Assembly: GCA_024680795.1 (NCBI GenBank)
Contig: JAILBR010000069.1
Coordinates: 1 to 58,247, forward strand
Source: Bacilli bacterium
GTDB taxonomy: Bacteria > Bacillota_I > Bacilli_A > RFN20 > CAG-826
DNA: 58,247 nucleotides
Direction of reading: 5' to 3'
The notes under the pieces are model-generated. The model was not told the DNA's origin. It made no database searches and worked only from the letters and a program-made list of their open reading frames with translations. Numbering within the stretch: the stretch's first letter is position 1; every line of letters begins with the position of its first letter. Positions 15,850 to 25,138 of the stretch are shown piece by piece. The position numbers and the translations under genes are program-made.

Positions 15850-17278
15850 AATTATCCACGCACCTGACCTAGCAAAAGCTAGAAATAGAACCAAAGAAGA
15901 AACTATCTTTTTATCATCTTCGTCTAAACATTTCGAGGAAATGAAAAAGCTTGCGACTGGTAAAAAGTATTTTATTCATACTTATGGATGCCAGGCTAAT
16001 ATTCGTGATGAAGAAACAATGCGTGGTGTTTTAGAATCTCTTGGATATGAAAGAAGTTTTGTTCCAAGCGAAAGCGATGTCATCATCCTTAATACTTGTG
16101 CAGTAAGAGAAAATGCTGAAGATAAAGTTTATGGTGAAATTGGAAATCTAAAGAAACTTAGAAAACAAAATAAGAGTATCACTTTTGCAATTTGTGGATG
16201 TGTGGTTGAACAACCAGAAATACTTGATTTATTAATGACTAAGTTCCCTGAGATTAATTTATTTTTTGGAACACATGAAATCCATTTATTAGTGGACCTA
16301 CTTTACCAAGCAAAGACCGAAGATGTGAGACTTGTCTGTGTTGAATCTAAAAAAGGTGAAGTAGTAGAAGGTTTGCCAACTAGTAGAAATAACTCATATA
16401 AAGCATTCGTAAATATCATTTATGGCTGTGATAAGTTCTGTACGTATTGCATTGTTCCTTATACTAGAGGCAAAGAAAGAAGCCGTAAGTTTAGTGACAT
16501 CATGGAAGAAGTAAGAGAACTTAAAAAGGCTAACTATCAAGAAATCACCTTCTTAGGTCAAAATGTTAATGCCTATGGAAAAGATTTAGATGAAGGTCAT
16601 GACTTCGCTGATGTATTAGAAGAAGCTGCTAAAATGGGCATTCCTCGTATTAGATTTACAACATCTCACCCATGGGATTTTTCCAGCAAGATGATTGACG
16701 TTATTGCTAAATACGACAACATCATGAAATGTATCCACCTCCCTGTCCAATCTGGAAGTAGTGAAGTGTTGCGCTTGATGGGTAGAAGATATTCCAGAGA
16801 AGACTATTTAAGACTTGTTAAAGAGATGAGAGATAAGATCCCAGGATTATCGCTTTCTACTGATATTATTGTTGGTTTCCCAAATGAAACAGAAGAGCAA
16901 TTTGATGAGACCTTAACTCTTGTAGATGAGGTTAAATATGAATCTGCCTTTACCTTCATTTATTCCCCAAGAAAGGGCACCCCTGCTGCGAAATTGGTGG
17001 ATAATATCACTTATGAAACTAAGTCAAGAAGGTTTAAAGAACTAGTTAAACATCTCGAAGTTCATATTGAAAAAGATGCGGCAAAATATATCGGAAACAC
17101 ATATAAAGTTTTAGTAGATGGAGTGAGCAAAACTGACTCAAATATGCTTTCTGGATATACCGAAAGTAATAAGCTTGTTCATTTTAAAGGTGATGAATCT
17201 TTAGTGGGCAAAATTGTGGATGTTAAAATCACAGAAAGTCATACCTATTCCTTAATTGGAGAACTAGTTAATGGATAA
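15839..17278 (+). CDS. miaB: tRNA-2-methylthio-N6-dimethylallyladenosine synthase
   Basis: A radical-SAM methylthiotransferase modifying A37 of tRNAs that read UNN codons, after MiaA has added the isopentenyl group. The N-terminal domain has the three cluster cysteines (YGCQAN, NTCAVRE, CGCVVEQ); YGCDKFCTYCIVPYTRG is the radical-SAM CxxxCxxC motif; a TRAM domain ends the protein. The ORF track opens 20 codons earlier in ymdB; the ATG at 15839 overlaps the ymdB stop and gives 479 residues, near the usual length. miaA lies nearby, so both steps of the modification are encoded together. Confidence 0.96.
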   Translation: MKTKIIHAPDLAKARNRTKEETIFLSSSSKHFEEMKKLATGKKYFIHTYGCQANIRDEETMRGVLESLGYERSFVPSESDVIILNTCAVRENAEDKVYGEIGNLKKLRKQNKSITFAICGCVVEQPEILDLLMTKFPEINLFFGTHEIHLLVDLLYQAKTEDVRLVCVESKKGEVVEGLPTSRNNSYKAFVNIIYGCDKFCTYCIVPYTRGKERSRKFSDIMEEVRELKKANYQEITFLGQNVNAYGKDLDEGHDFADVLEEAAKMGIPRIRFTTSHPWDFSSKMIDVIAKYDNIMKCIHLPVQSGSSEVLRLMGRRYSREDYLRLVKEMRDKIPGLSLSTDIIVGFPNETEEQFDETLTLVDEVKYESAFTFIYSPRKGTPAAKLVDNITYETKSRRFKELVKHLEVHIEKDAAKYIGNTYKVLVDGVSKTDSNMLSGYTESNKLVHFKGDESLVGKIVDVKITESHTYSLIGELVNG

Positions 17279-17552
17279 GGTTATTGAAAAAGCCAAAGAA
17301 CTTAGAAAAGAGTTAGATTCTCTTCCTCTTTTTCAAGAATATAAAAGAGTCAAAGATTCTATTGAAAGTGATCAAGAAATTCAAGAGTTAAAAAAACAAA
17401 TCGTTAGAGCGAAATCTGAAGGAAGATTGGAAGACCATAAAAGGCTTCTAATCGAGTATAATAGCCACCCTTTAGTTAATAATCTCAATAGACTTGAAGA
17501 GGAAGTTAAAAACTACTTAACAGAAATATCGGAAATATTGAATGAGAAGTGA
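17271..17552 (+). CDS. ymcA: YlbF/YmcA-family regulator
   Basis: A 93-residue, entirely helical, highly charged protein of the YlbF/YmcA family, which in Bacillus forms the Y-complex with YlbF and YaaT and steers RNase Y cleavage. The core IQELKKQIVRAKSEGR and the spacing of helices match. It overlaps the end of miaB by eight bases, and the miaB-ymcA pairing is conserved in Bacillus. I cannot separate YmcA from YlbF by sequence alone; the name rests on the neighbour. Confidence 0.8.
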   Translation: MDKVIEKAKELRKELDSLPLFQEYKRVKDSIESDQEIQELKKQIVRAKSEGRLEDHKRLLIEYNSHPLVNNLNRLEEEVKNYLTEISEILNEK

Positions 17553-17571
17553 TGAAATTCACTTCTTTTTT
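17546..17571 (+). terminator. Terminator of the rny-ymcA operon
   Basis: GAAGTGA pairs with TCACTTC across a six-base loop, followed by six T. The 5' arm overlaps the last codons of ymcA. The -10 of miaA follows three bases after the T tract. Confidence 0.9.
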
Positions 17572-17574
17572 GTA

Positions 17575-17580
17575 TATAAT
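17575..17580 (+). promoter_or_regulatory. -10 box of miaA
   Basis: A perfect TATAAT 16 bases before the miaA ATG. Initiation near 17587 would give a leader of about ten bases with no Shine-Dalgarno. I see no convincing -35; the upstream position is occupied by the terminator. Confidence 0.5.
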
Positions 17581-17596
17581 GTTTCTACTTTGAAAT

Positions 17597-18481
17597 ATGA
17601 TTTACGTTATTATTGGACCAACTTGCTCAGGAAAGACTAGCGCCGCTATCGCATTAAGCGAAAAACTTAACGCCTGCATCATTAATGGAGATGCTTTTCA
17701 AATTTATAAAGACATGGATATTGGAACTAGCAAAATTCCAAAAAGCCATCCATTATATAAAAAGCACTTACTTTTAGACATCGTTGAACCAAGCGAGACA
17801 TTCTCAGTCATGGAATACCAAAAACGCGGCAGAGAGTGGCTAATTTCGCTTTTAATGTTAGATGAGGATGTCATTATTGTTGGTGGAACTGGCCTATATA
17901 TCAAAGCCCTTTTATACGATTATAAATTCATTGAAGAAGAGCCTTACGATACGAGTGAATTGGAAAAACTAAACAATCATGAACTATATGAATTACTTAA
18001 ATCACTTGATGAAGAAGAGTCAAAAAAGATTCATGAAAATAATCGCAAGAGACTCATTCGCGCTATTTCGATGATTAGGAATAGTAATCAAAAAAAGAGC
18101 GAGATGATTGCTAACCAAAAACATGAACTTATATATCCAAAAGAAATGGTTAAATTCCTATATTTATCTCCTAATAGAGAAAAACTATATGACGACATCA
18201 ATGCTCGTGTAGTGGAAATGATAAATAATGGTCTTGTTGATGAGGTTAAAAACTTACTTAATAAATACGATTTATCAATAACCGCCAGACAAGGAATTGG
18301 ATATAAAGAAATAATATCTTATTTAGAAGGTGAGATTACTTTAGAAGAGGCAATTGCACTTATTCAAAAGCGGACTAGAAACTACGCAAAAAGGCAAGTT
18401 ACATTCTTTAAAAATCAATTTGAGGATTTAATTACATTTTCTTCTAAAGAAGAATTGCTAAATTATATAAAATCGTTATAA
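17597..18481 (+). CDS. miaA: tRNA dimethylallyltransferase
   Basis: Transfers an isopentenyl group from DMAPP to A37 of tRNA, the substrate step for MiaB. P-loop GPTCSGKTS near residue 7, then NGDAFQIYKDMDIGTSK, where most homologues have DSMQVY, and GGTGLYIKALLYDY. RQGIGYKEI and a basic C-terminus bind tRNA. The length of 294 is normal. The DMAPP would come from the MEP pathway, for which ispF is present downstream. No Shine-Dalgarno is visible. Confidence 0.95.
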   Translation: MIYVIIGPTCSGKTSAAIALSEKLNACIINGDAFQIYKDMDIGTSKIPKSHPLYKKHLLLDIVEPSETFSVMEYQKRGREWLISLLMLDEDVIIVGGTGLYIKALLYDYKFIEEEPYDTSELEKLNNHELYELLKSLDEEESKKIHENNRKRLIRAISMIRNSNQKKSEMIANQKHELIYPKEMVKFLYLSPNREKLYDDINARVVEMINNGLVDEVKNLLNKYDLSITARQGIGYKEIISYLEGEITLEEAIALIQKRTRNYAKRQVTFFKNQFEDLITFSSKEELLNYIKSL

Positions 18482-18504
18482 TAGATGAAAGCGAGGTATT
18501 AAAG

Positions 18505-20112
18505 ATGAACAATATCTATGAAATTGCTAAGAAAGCAAAGATTAATGAAAAGTATGTTATTCCTTACGGCTTAGATAAAGCTAAGATCGATTTATCAATC
18601 AACGAGGAATTAAAAAATAACCCAGATGGAAAATTAGTTTTAGTCACCGCTATTACTCCAACAAAAGCAGGTGAAGGCAAAACTACAACATCCATTGCTT
18701 TAACAGATGGCTTAAACGAAATTGGTATTAATTCTATGCTTTGTTTAAGAGAACCATCCCTTGGCCCTGTCTTTGGTTTAAAAGGTGGCGCTACTGGTGG
18801 TGGAAGAGCTTCTATTACTCCAAGTGAAGATATCAATCTTCATTTCACAGGTGATATGCATGCCTTAACCAGTTCAATTAACTTAATTGCTGCTATTATT
18901 GACAACCATATTTTCCAAGGCAATGAATTGAATATTGATCCAGAAAGAATCCTTTGGAAACGCGCTCTTGATATGAATGACCGTGCTCTTAGAAGTGTGA
19001 CAGTCAACCAAAAAGAAAAGAAGAGTGCTCCAAGACAAGATGAATTTGTCATCACAGTTGCTAGCGAAATGATGGCAGTGCTTTGCTTAGCAAGTGATCC
19101 AGAAGACTTTATTAGAAGAGTTAAAGAAATCGTTGTTGCTTATTCAAAAGATGGTAGACTCATCAAACTCAAAGAATTGAATATTTCTAACGCTATCTAT
19201 AAGCTAATGAAGAATGCATTCAACCCTAACCTTGTTCAAACATTAGAAGGCAACCCATGTTTCGTTCATGGCGGACCATTTGCAAATATCGCGCATGGTT
19301 GTAATTCCTTAATGGCCACAAAAATGGCGCTTAAATTAGCTCCTATCGTGGTTACAGAGGCAGGCTTCGGTGCTGACCTTGGCGCAGAGAAATTTTTAGA
19401 TATTAAATGCCGTGTTGGTGGCTTAAAACCTGACGCAGTGGTCATGGTTGCTACTATTAGGGCTTTAAAACTCCATGGTGGTCAGGCTTATGAAGAACTT
19501 GAAAATGAAAATATTGATGCTTTATTAAAAGGCTTACCAAACTTAAAGAGACATTTAGAAAATATTGCTAAATATGACATTCCAACCGTAGTTTGTATTA
19601 ATCACTTTGCAAGCGATACTGAAAAAGAAACCGAACTTTTAAGAAAATGGTGCTTAGAAAATAATTATGAAGTCGCTTTCTGTAGCGCATTTGCTGATGG
19701 CGCTAAAGGTGCAATCGAATTAGCAAAGAAAGTTAAAGAAACATTAGACACCAAAGAAAGCCATTACCATCCTCTATATGATGAAAAACTTCCAATCACA
19801 GAAAAGATTGAGATTGTTTGTAAAGAAATCTATAGAGCTAAAGAAGTCATTTATACTGATGATGCTTTAGACCAAATTGAAAGTTTCACAAAACTTGGTT
19901 ATGGACAAACTCCAGTATGTATCGCTAAAACTCCTCTTTCCTTCACCGACAATCCAAAAGTGTTAGGCGCTCCAGATGATTTTGTAGTCACAATTAGAGA
20001 AGTTAGACTTTCAGCCGGTGCAAACTTCATTGTTCCGCTCACAGGTGCTATCATGACAATGCCAGGCTTACCAAAGGTACCAGCGGCCGTGAAGATGGAA
20101 AATGAAAAATAA
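18505..20112 (+). CDS. fhs: Formate-tetrahydrofolate ligase
   Basis: ATP-dependent synthesis of 10-formyl-tetrahydrofolate from formate, feeding purine and formyl-methionine synthesis. TPTKAGEGKTTTSIALTDGL is the ATP-binding loop near residue 55; LREPSLGPVFGLKGGATGGG follows, and EAGFGADLGAEKF lies near residue 287. At 535 residues it is slightly shorter than the usual 555. GAGG lies about 12 bases before the ATG. It lies 24 bases after miaA and ends in a terminator whose 3' arm serves the next gene. Confidence 0.96.
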   Translation: MNNIYEIAKKAKINEKYVIPYGLDKAKIDLSINEELKNNPDGKLVLVTAITPTKAGEGKTTTSIALTDGLNEIGINSMLCLREPSLGPVFGLKGGATGGGRASITPSEDINLHFTGDMHALTSSINLIAAIIDNHIFQGNELNIDPERILWKRALDMNDRALRSVTVNQKEKKSAPRQDEFVITVASEMMAVLCLASDPEDFIRRVKEIVVAYSKDGRLIKLKELNISNAIYKLMKNAFNPNLVQTLEGNPCFVHGGPFANIAHGCNSLMATKMALKLAPIVVTEAGFGADLGAEKFLDIKCRVGGLKPDAVVMVATIRALKLHGGQAYEELENENIDALLKGLPNLKRHLENIAKYDIPTVVCINHFASDTEKETELLRKWCLENNYEVAFCSAFADGAKGAIELAKKVKETLDTKESHYHPLYDEKLPITEKIEIVCKEIYRAKEVIYTDDALDQIESFTKLGYGQTPVCIAKTPLSFTDNPKVLGAPDDFVVTIREVRLSAGANFIVPLTGAIMTMPGLPKVPAAVKMENEK

Positions 20113-20140
20113 TTAAATTTTTTGGTCATAAAATCAAAAA

Positions 20141-20172
20141 AGTCCCCTATTAGTTTAATGAGGGGGCTTTTT
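20141..20172 (+). terminator. fhs terminator whose 3' arm contains the SD of the next gene
   Basis: AGTCCCCT pairs with AGGGGGCT (one T-G pair) around a 12-base loop, followed by TTTTT. The next ATG is at 20175, and GAGGGGG inside the 3' arm is its only possible Shine-Dalgarno. Any read-through RNA would have that site locked in the hairpin. Confidence 0.85.
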
Positions 20173-20174
20173 AA

Positions 20175-22262
20175 ATGGCAAAAATAAAAATCAATAACGT
20201 ATCACGAAAATACGTAACCGGAAAGAACGAAGAGTTCTACGCAATAAGAAACATTTCTTTGATGTTTGATGATGCTGGCTTTGTATCAATAATTGGAAAA
20301 AGTGGCAGCGGCAAATCAACGGTTTTAAATTTGATATCTAGATTAGATTCACAAACAGAAGGAGATGTATTTTTTGATGGAAAAGACATCAGCAAACTAA
20401 AAGGAAAGGATAAAATAGATTTCTATACCAATAAAGTTGGTATCCTATTTCAAAACTATAACCTAATTGAAACTGAAACAGTGTTGATGAATGTCTCGTT
20501 AGCAGGACAAATCAAAGGATATGGAAAACAAAAATCTATAGAACTTGCTAAGGAAAAACTTAAACATGTTGGTATAAGAGAAAACCTGTTTGATAAAAAA
20601 GCATCTTTATTGTCGGGAGGGGAAAAACAGAGAGTAGCTTTAGCAAGATGTTTAATAAACGAGCAAGATGTTATTTTATGCGATGAACCAACCGGAGCAT
20701 TAGATAGTAATAACTCCATAAACGTAATGAAGATTTTAAAAGACTATTCATTGAATAGACTGGTAATCATGGTTTCTCATAACCCACAATTAGTGAATAA
20801 ATATAGTGATAGAATAATAAGCATTAAAGATGGAAGAATCGAAAGCGACGTTAACAAAAATGTGCAAGTTAAACCACTGATGCGTAAGAAATTTACAAAG
20901 AAAAAGTATAACTGGACAAATGATATATCGGCATCAAACATCAAAAGGAGATTAGGGAGAAATGTCTTCTCATTTTTTGCCTTATCTATTAGTTTAATAT
21001 CTGCTTTTATCGCCGTTGGTTTTTCTTATGGAAAGGATGAATCTTTAAGCGCTGCTACAAGAAAGCAGTTTGATTATTCAAGTGGAACAATAAGCAAACA
21101 AGAAGAAGTGTCTAAGGGATCGTTAATATCGTTAACAAGGAGCGTTAGACCAAAGTATGAAGACATAGCAAAAAACAAAATAATCGCGCAAAACTTTGAT
21201 ATTTCAGTTAATTTTGACGCAATTTTTCCTCCAAGACCAGCTATAGATTATGATGGAGAAAACATAGATGAATTAATAATGACACCCGTCTATTCATTTG
21301 ATAAAAAACATGTTGACCATACTTTGCTGATTGATGGTTATGTTCCTGATAACGACAGCTTAGACGAGATGGTTATTAACAAAAAGGCATTTGATATATT
21401 GAGTTCCAAAATACATAAATCTCCGATTAGCGAAAATATCAGAATAAGCAATAGAGTTGAGCTGACATATGTTGATTTCGATGGCACTTATATTGCTGAT
21501 TCTTTTGAGCTTGATCGACTTGTTAAGATTACCGGAGTCGTTGGGGAGATGGAATATTTACAAGAACCAAAAATATATTATTCATATAGTGCTTTGGAAG
21601 AACTAACAAAGTCATATATTCTTCCGAATCTTTCAACCTACATTGGTAATGATACAACTTGGTTTGATCGAATAAGTGATGCTGAAGATTTTGATTCTCT
21701 GACGAGCTTTTCTTATCGCATTTTTCTTAAGGAACACACGAATAATCAAACTTTTTCTAGCGAAGACTTTGGTGGATTAACTTTTTCCTCAACATCGTTA
21801 TTAATTAAAGAGTCACTAATGAATTTTATGGAAGTTGCCAAATATGGCATATTGATTTTCTTAATCATAACTATCTTAGGAACAATCCTTATTATTGGGA
21901 TAATGTCCTTTACGAGTTATTCAGAGGATCATAAAACTAGTGCTATATTAACGTGTTTGGGTGCAAGCAACGATGAGATTAAGCAAATATATTTGAATGA
22001 GTCATTACTTACCGGAATGATATCAATTCTATTTTCCCTTGTTTCTTCATTTGGCTTGTCATACTTAATCAACTATATAATTAATAATTTAACTGGTTTA
22101 ACGAATCTCATATCTATTCCTATTTATAGTTTTTTAAACATTCCTTTCTTATTTCCTCTTCTTGCAATTGCTTGTGGACTACTTTTTTCAGCTCTGGTGA
22201 CTATTACCCCGATTACTTTTTCAAAGAAAATCTCGTTAAAGGAGGAGTTACAAGCATTATGA
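20175..22262 (+). CDS. ABC transporter ATPase-permease fusion (MacB/FtsX type), first of a pair
   Basis: A 695-residue fusion. The N-terminal LolD/MacB-like ATPase (about 1-230) has GKSGSGKST, LSGGEKQRVALARC and ILCDEPTGALD. After a basic linker comes an FtsX-like permease: one span near 263-285, an extracellular domain of about 270 residues, then three spans at the C-terminus. Type VII ABC systems of this kind do not move small molecules across the bilayer; they drive extrusion from the outer leaflet or mechanically signal across the membrane, often against antimicrobial peptides. AUA is used freely for Ile, unlike recA or fhs. Substrate unknown. It overlaps the next gene (ATGA). Confidence 0.85.
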   Translation: MAKIKINNVSRKYVTGKNEEFYAIRNISLMFDDAGFVSIIGKSGSGKSTVLNLISRLDSQTEGDVFFDGKDISKLKGKDKIDFYTNKVGILFQNYNLIETETVLMNVSLAGQIKGYGKQKSIELAKEKLKHVGIRENLFDKKASLLSGGEKQRVALARCLINEQDVILCDEPTGALDSNNSINVMKILKDYSLNRLVIMVSHNPQLVNKYSDRIISIKDGRIESDVNKNVQVKPLMRKKFTKKKYNWTNDISASNIKRRLGRNVFSFFALSISLISAFIAVGFSYGKDESLSAATRKQFDYSSGTISKQEEVSKGSLISLTRSVRPKYEDIAKNKIIAQNFDISVNFDAIFPPRPAIDYDGENIDELIMTPVYSFDKKHVDHTLLIDGYVPDNDSLDEMVINKKAFDILSSKIHKSPISENIRISNRVELTYVDFDGTYIADSFELDRLVKITGVVGEMEYLQEPKIYYSYSALEELTKSYILPNLSTYIGNDTTWFDRISDAEDFDSLTSFSYRIFLKEHTNNQTFSSEDFGGLTFSSTSLLIKESLMNFMEVAKYGILIFLIITILGTILIIGIMSFTSYSEDHKTSAILTCLGASNDEIKQIYLNESLLTGMISILFSLVSSFGLSYLINYIINNLTGLTNLISIPIYSFLNIPFLFPLLAIACGLLFSALVTITPITFSKKISLKEELQAL

Positions 22263-25060
22263 TCGAACTTAAAAACGTCTGCAAAAGATTCGAAAATGGA
22301 GAATGCGTCTTAAAAAATATCAATTTATCTTTTCCTAGATATGGAATTGTTGTGATATATGGTCCTTCTGGGTGCGGTAAAACAACTTTACTAAATGTTA
22401 TTTCTTCCTTGTGCGACTTCGAAGGTGAAATATCCTTCAATGGAAAGAAGTACTCAAAAATGAGTAACGGCGAAAAAGATATATTGAGAAACACTAAAAT
22501 TGGGTTTATTTTTCAAGATTACAAATTGTTTGAGTTTGAAACAGTTAAAAACAATTTGATGTTAGCTTTAGATCTTAAAACAAGCGACAAAAAAAGCAAA
22601 AAAGAAAGAAGAGTTATTGACTTATTAAATGTAATAGGCCTTTCTTCAAAGGCAAATGAACTCGTAAGTAAATTATCAGGCGGAGAAAAACAAAGAGTGG
22701 CTATAGCAAGGGCAATATGTAATTCACCAAGTCTAGTCCTTGCTGATGAGCCAACCGGAAATTTAGATACTTCTAATAGTGAAGCAGTAATGAAAATAAT
22801 GGAGAGAATATCTAAAAACTCACTTGTGATTATGGTTAGTCATGATGAGAAACTTACTAAGAAATACGCTGATCAGATTATTTATATGAAAGACGGAGTC
22901 ATTGAAAAGAGTGAATACAATAACCATAACGATCATGCGGATATATTGCCTCTTATCCATCTAAACGGAAGAGATAATAAGGCTACTTTACCACTAGGAT
23001 TTTGCATAAGACATTCTTTTAATAATATTAAAAGAAGAAAATGGAGAACTGCCTTTGTGTTTTTAACTTCATCTCTTGGGCTTGTGAGCGTTGGCCTTGG
23101 CACAGTTCTTTCTGACATTATATCTACTAATTTATACAAGAGTTATTCTTCCATCATTGACGCCAATAAAGTAATTATTTCACCGAAAGAAAAAAGCGAA
23201 AGCAAAAGAGAACTACGGGCACTTTCTTATAATGAGGTGGATGAATTAGCTCACCTATATAGTGATAGTGTTGAAGATGTAGGAATATATTATTGGAATG
23301 ACTTTGATAAGATGTTTACTTCTTCAAACTTTGGCTTTGATAACGGAGTTAAAGAAAGCACATTACCAAATTTCCATCTAAAAAATATCAATGAGTACAT
23401 AGATTTGAAAGATGTTAAAGACCTTATATATCCAAAGCAAATAACTGCAGTTGATAATAACCAAGTGGTGCTTGGGCTAACATATCAAACTTTAAATGAG
23501 ATATGCTTTCAACTATCTATTAAAAGAACTGTGGATTCTTTATCATCATATTTAAAAGAGAAGGAATTAAATTTGGATATATATGCCTCCAATAATTCCT
23601 GGTCTTATGATATCGGTTTTTCGATAAATGTTGTTGGGTTCACTATGATTAACAAAAACGTATTAATCCACTCAAATCCCCAGTGGAATGAATATATTTT
23701 TGAAGAAAAGATGCATCTTTCTTCGACAGATTTATTAAATACAACAAGTAAAAATCCGTGGGATTTAAAGAAGAGTTATTATTTAGAATTCAAAAGAAAC
23801 AGAGATGTATTTTTGACAGATATTAAGTTTTCTAAAACATATAAAGATGTAGTTGCTGAAGTGCTGAACGATGAACATTATAGAACGCAGATGAATAATA
23901 TGGATTATGAGTTATGTAGAAGAGTGGCATTACTTTCCAGACAAAATAATCAGGGAGTAAATGGCTTTTATAATACGTATATTAAGAACTCCTCAAAAAA
24001 CATTAAAAGGATAATATATGGAAATAAGAATGCATATGCGATTTATCCAGATAACTTAATGATGGGGTTTGCTAAAACGACTTATTTATCAAATGATCTT
24101 CCTTATATTGAGGATGCGATAGATTTAACCGCTTATATCCGCTATGAAGAATCTATGAATGTTTCGGTTCCAGAATCGGTCATTGAAGGCCATTTTGCTA
24201 AAAGCAATATGCAAGGATTAACGTTTAATCCATCTTATAAATTGGTGGAGGGAAGGGAGCCTGATAATTATGGAGAAATAGTGGTTAGCAGAGCCATTGT
24301 TGAAAGATTGAAGATAGTTTCTCCTTTGAATAAAACTATCTACATCGCTTTTCCAGCCAAAGAAGAACTGCTTCCAAATGGATATTTATCACGAGATTAT
24401 CATGTTACTTCTATTAAAATAGTTGGCATTTCAGAATCAAATAGAATTGAAATATCGCATCGAGAAGAATGGTCGATTATGTTTTTTCAAACAAACCTAG
24501 GCATATCTAATTTAGATTTAGATATTGAAACAGTTGCAGCGGAGATAGATGAAAACAAAGAAGAACAAGTAATGAACCAATTATCACGAGCTTTTCCTCG
24601 TTTCGAAGTATCATCGCCAATAAGCAATGTTAAGGATAGCATTCAAAAAGTATGTGGCTATATCGAAAAAATACTACTGATTTTATCTATTAGCAGTGTA
24701 GTAATATCTTCCCTCTTGTTATCAATTTGTAACTATCTTCATTTTATAGAAATAAAAAAGGACATTGGTTTAGTTAGGTGTCTCGGGATTGATAAAAACG
24801 AAGCTAGTAAATTTGTTTTTGTGCACTCGATTATGCTTGGGATGATATCGGCAATAATTTCAACAGTTCAATTATTGGTTGTATGTTATTTTTTGTCTAA
24901 GTCGCTTTCAACGATGTTTGACATATCTTCAACCTTTATATTCAATGGTTTGGCCCTTCTTTATATGTTTGGACTTGCTTTAGTTGTTTCTATAGTTTCT
25001 TCTCTGATTATCAAAAAGAAGGTTAATAAATTAGACCCATTAGAATGTTTAAGATCCTAA
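22259..25060 (+). CDS. Large ABC transporter ATPase-permease fusion (MacB/FtsX type), second of a pair
   Basis: A 933-residue homologue of the preceding protein. The ATPase has GPSGCGKTT (near residue 33), LSGGEKQRVAIARA and LVLADEPTGNLD. One span near residues 260-285 is followed by an unusually large extracellular domain of about 500 residues and three C-terminal spans. The ORF track opens 29 codons early; the ATG at 22259 overlaps the previous stop and follows AAAGGAGGAG. Two fused ATPase-permeases in tandem suggest a heterodimer. No accessory lipoprotein or two-component system is adjacent, so the function stays open. Confidence 0.83.
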   Translation: MIELKNVCKRFENGECVLKNINLSFPRYGIVVIYGPSGCGKTTLLNVISSLCDFEGEISFNGKKYSKMSNGEKDILRNTKIGFIFQDYKLFEFETVKNNLMLALDLKTSDKKSKKERRVIDLLNVIGLSSKANELVSKLSGGEKQRVAIARAICNSPSLVLADEPTGNLDTSNSEAVMKIMERISKNSLVIMVSHDEKLTKKYADQIIYMKDGVIEKSEYNNHNDHADILPLIHLNGRDNKATLPLGFCIRHSFNNIKRRKWRTAFVFLTSSLGLVSVGLGTVLSDIISTNLYKSYSSIIDANKVIISPKEKSESKRELRALSYNEVDELAHLYSDSVEDVGIYYWNDFDKMFTSSNFGFDNGVKESTLPNFHLKNINEYIDLKDVKDLIYPKQITAVDNNQVVLGLTYQTLNEICFQLSIKRTVDSLSSYLKEKELNLDIYASNNSWSYDIGFSINVVGFTMINKNVLIHSNPQWNEYIFEEKMHLSSTDLLNTTSKNPWDLKKSYYLEFKRNRDVFLTDIKFSKTYKDVVAEVLNDEHYRTQMNNMDYELCRRVALLSRQNNQGVNGFYNTYIKNSSKNIKRIIYGNKNAYAIYPDNLMMGFAKTTYLSNDLPYIEDAIDLTAYIRYEESMNVSVPESVIEGHFAKSNMQGLTFNPSYKLVEGREPDNYGEIVVSRAIVERLKIVSPLNKTIYIAFPAKEELLPNGYLSRDYHVTSIKIVGISESNRIEISHREEWSIMFFQTNLGISNLDLDIETVAAEIDENKEEQVMNQLSRAFPRFEVSSPISNVKDSIQKVCGYIEKILLILSISSVVISSLLLSICNYLHFIEIKKDIGLVRCLGIDKNEASKFVFVHSIMLGMISAIISTVQLLVVCYFLSKSLSTMFDISSTFIFNGLALLYMFGLALVVSIVSSLIIKKKVNKLDPLECLRS

Positions 25061-25077
25061 TAATATATATTATTCAC

Positions 25078-25111
25078 TTGTAAAAATATTAGTATTGAAT
25101 ATAATATTCAA
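25078..25111 (+). promoter_or_regulatory. ychF promoter with a perfect palindrome over the -10
   Basis: TTGTAA, 16 bases, then TATAAT (25100-25105). The -10 lies inside TTGAATATAATATTCAA (25095-25111), a perfect 8-1-8 palindrome. A dimeric repressor there would block RNA polymerase; alternatively the symmetry is accidental. Confidence 0.6.
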
Positions 25112-25138
25112 GGAAACAAGGATTTTAAGAAAAATATT

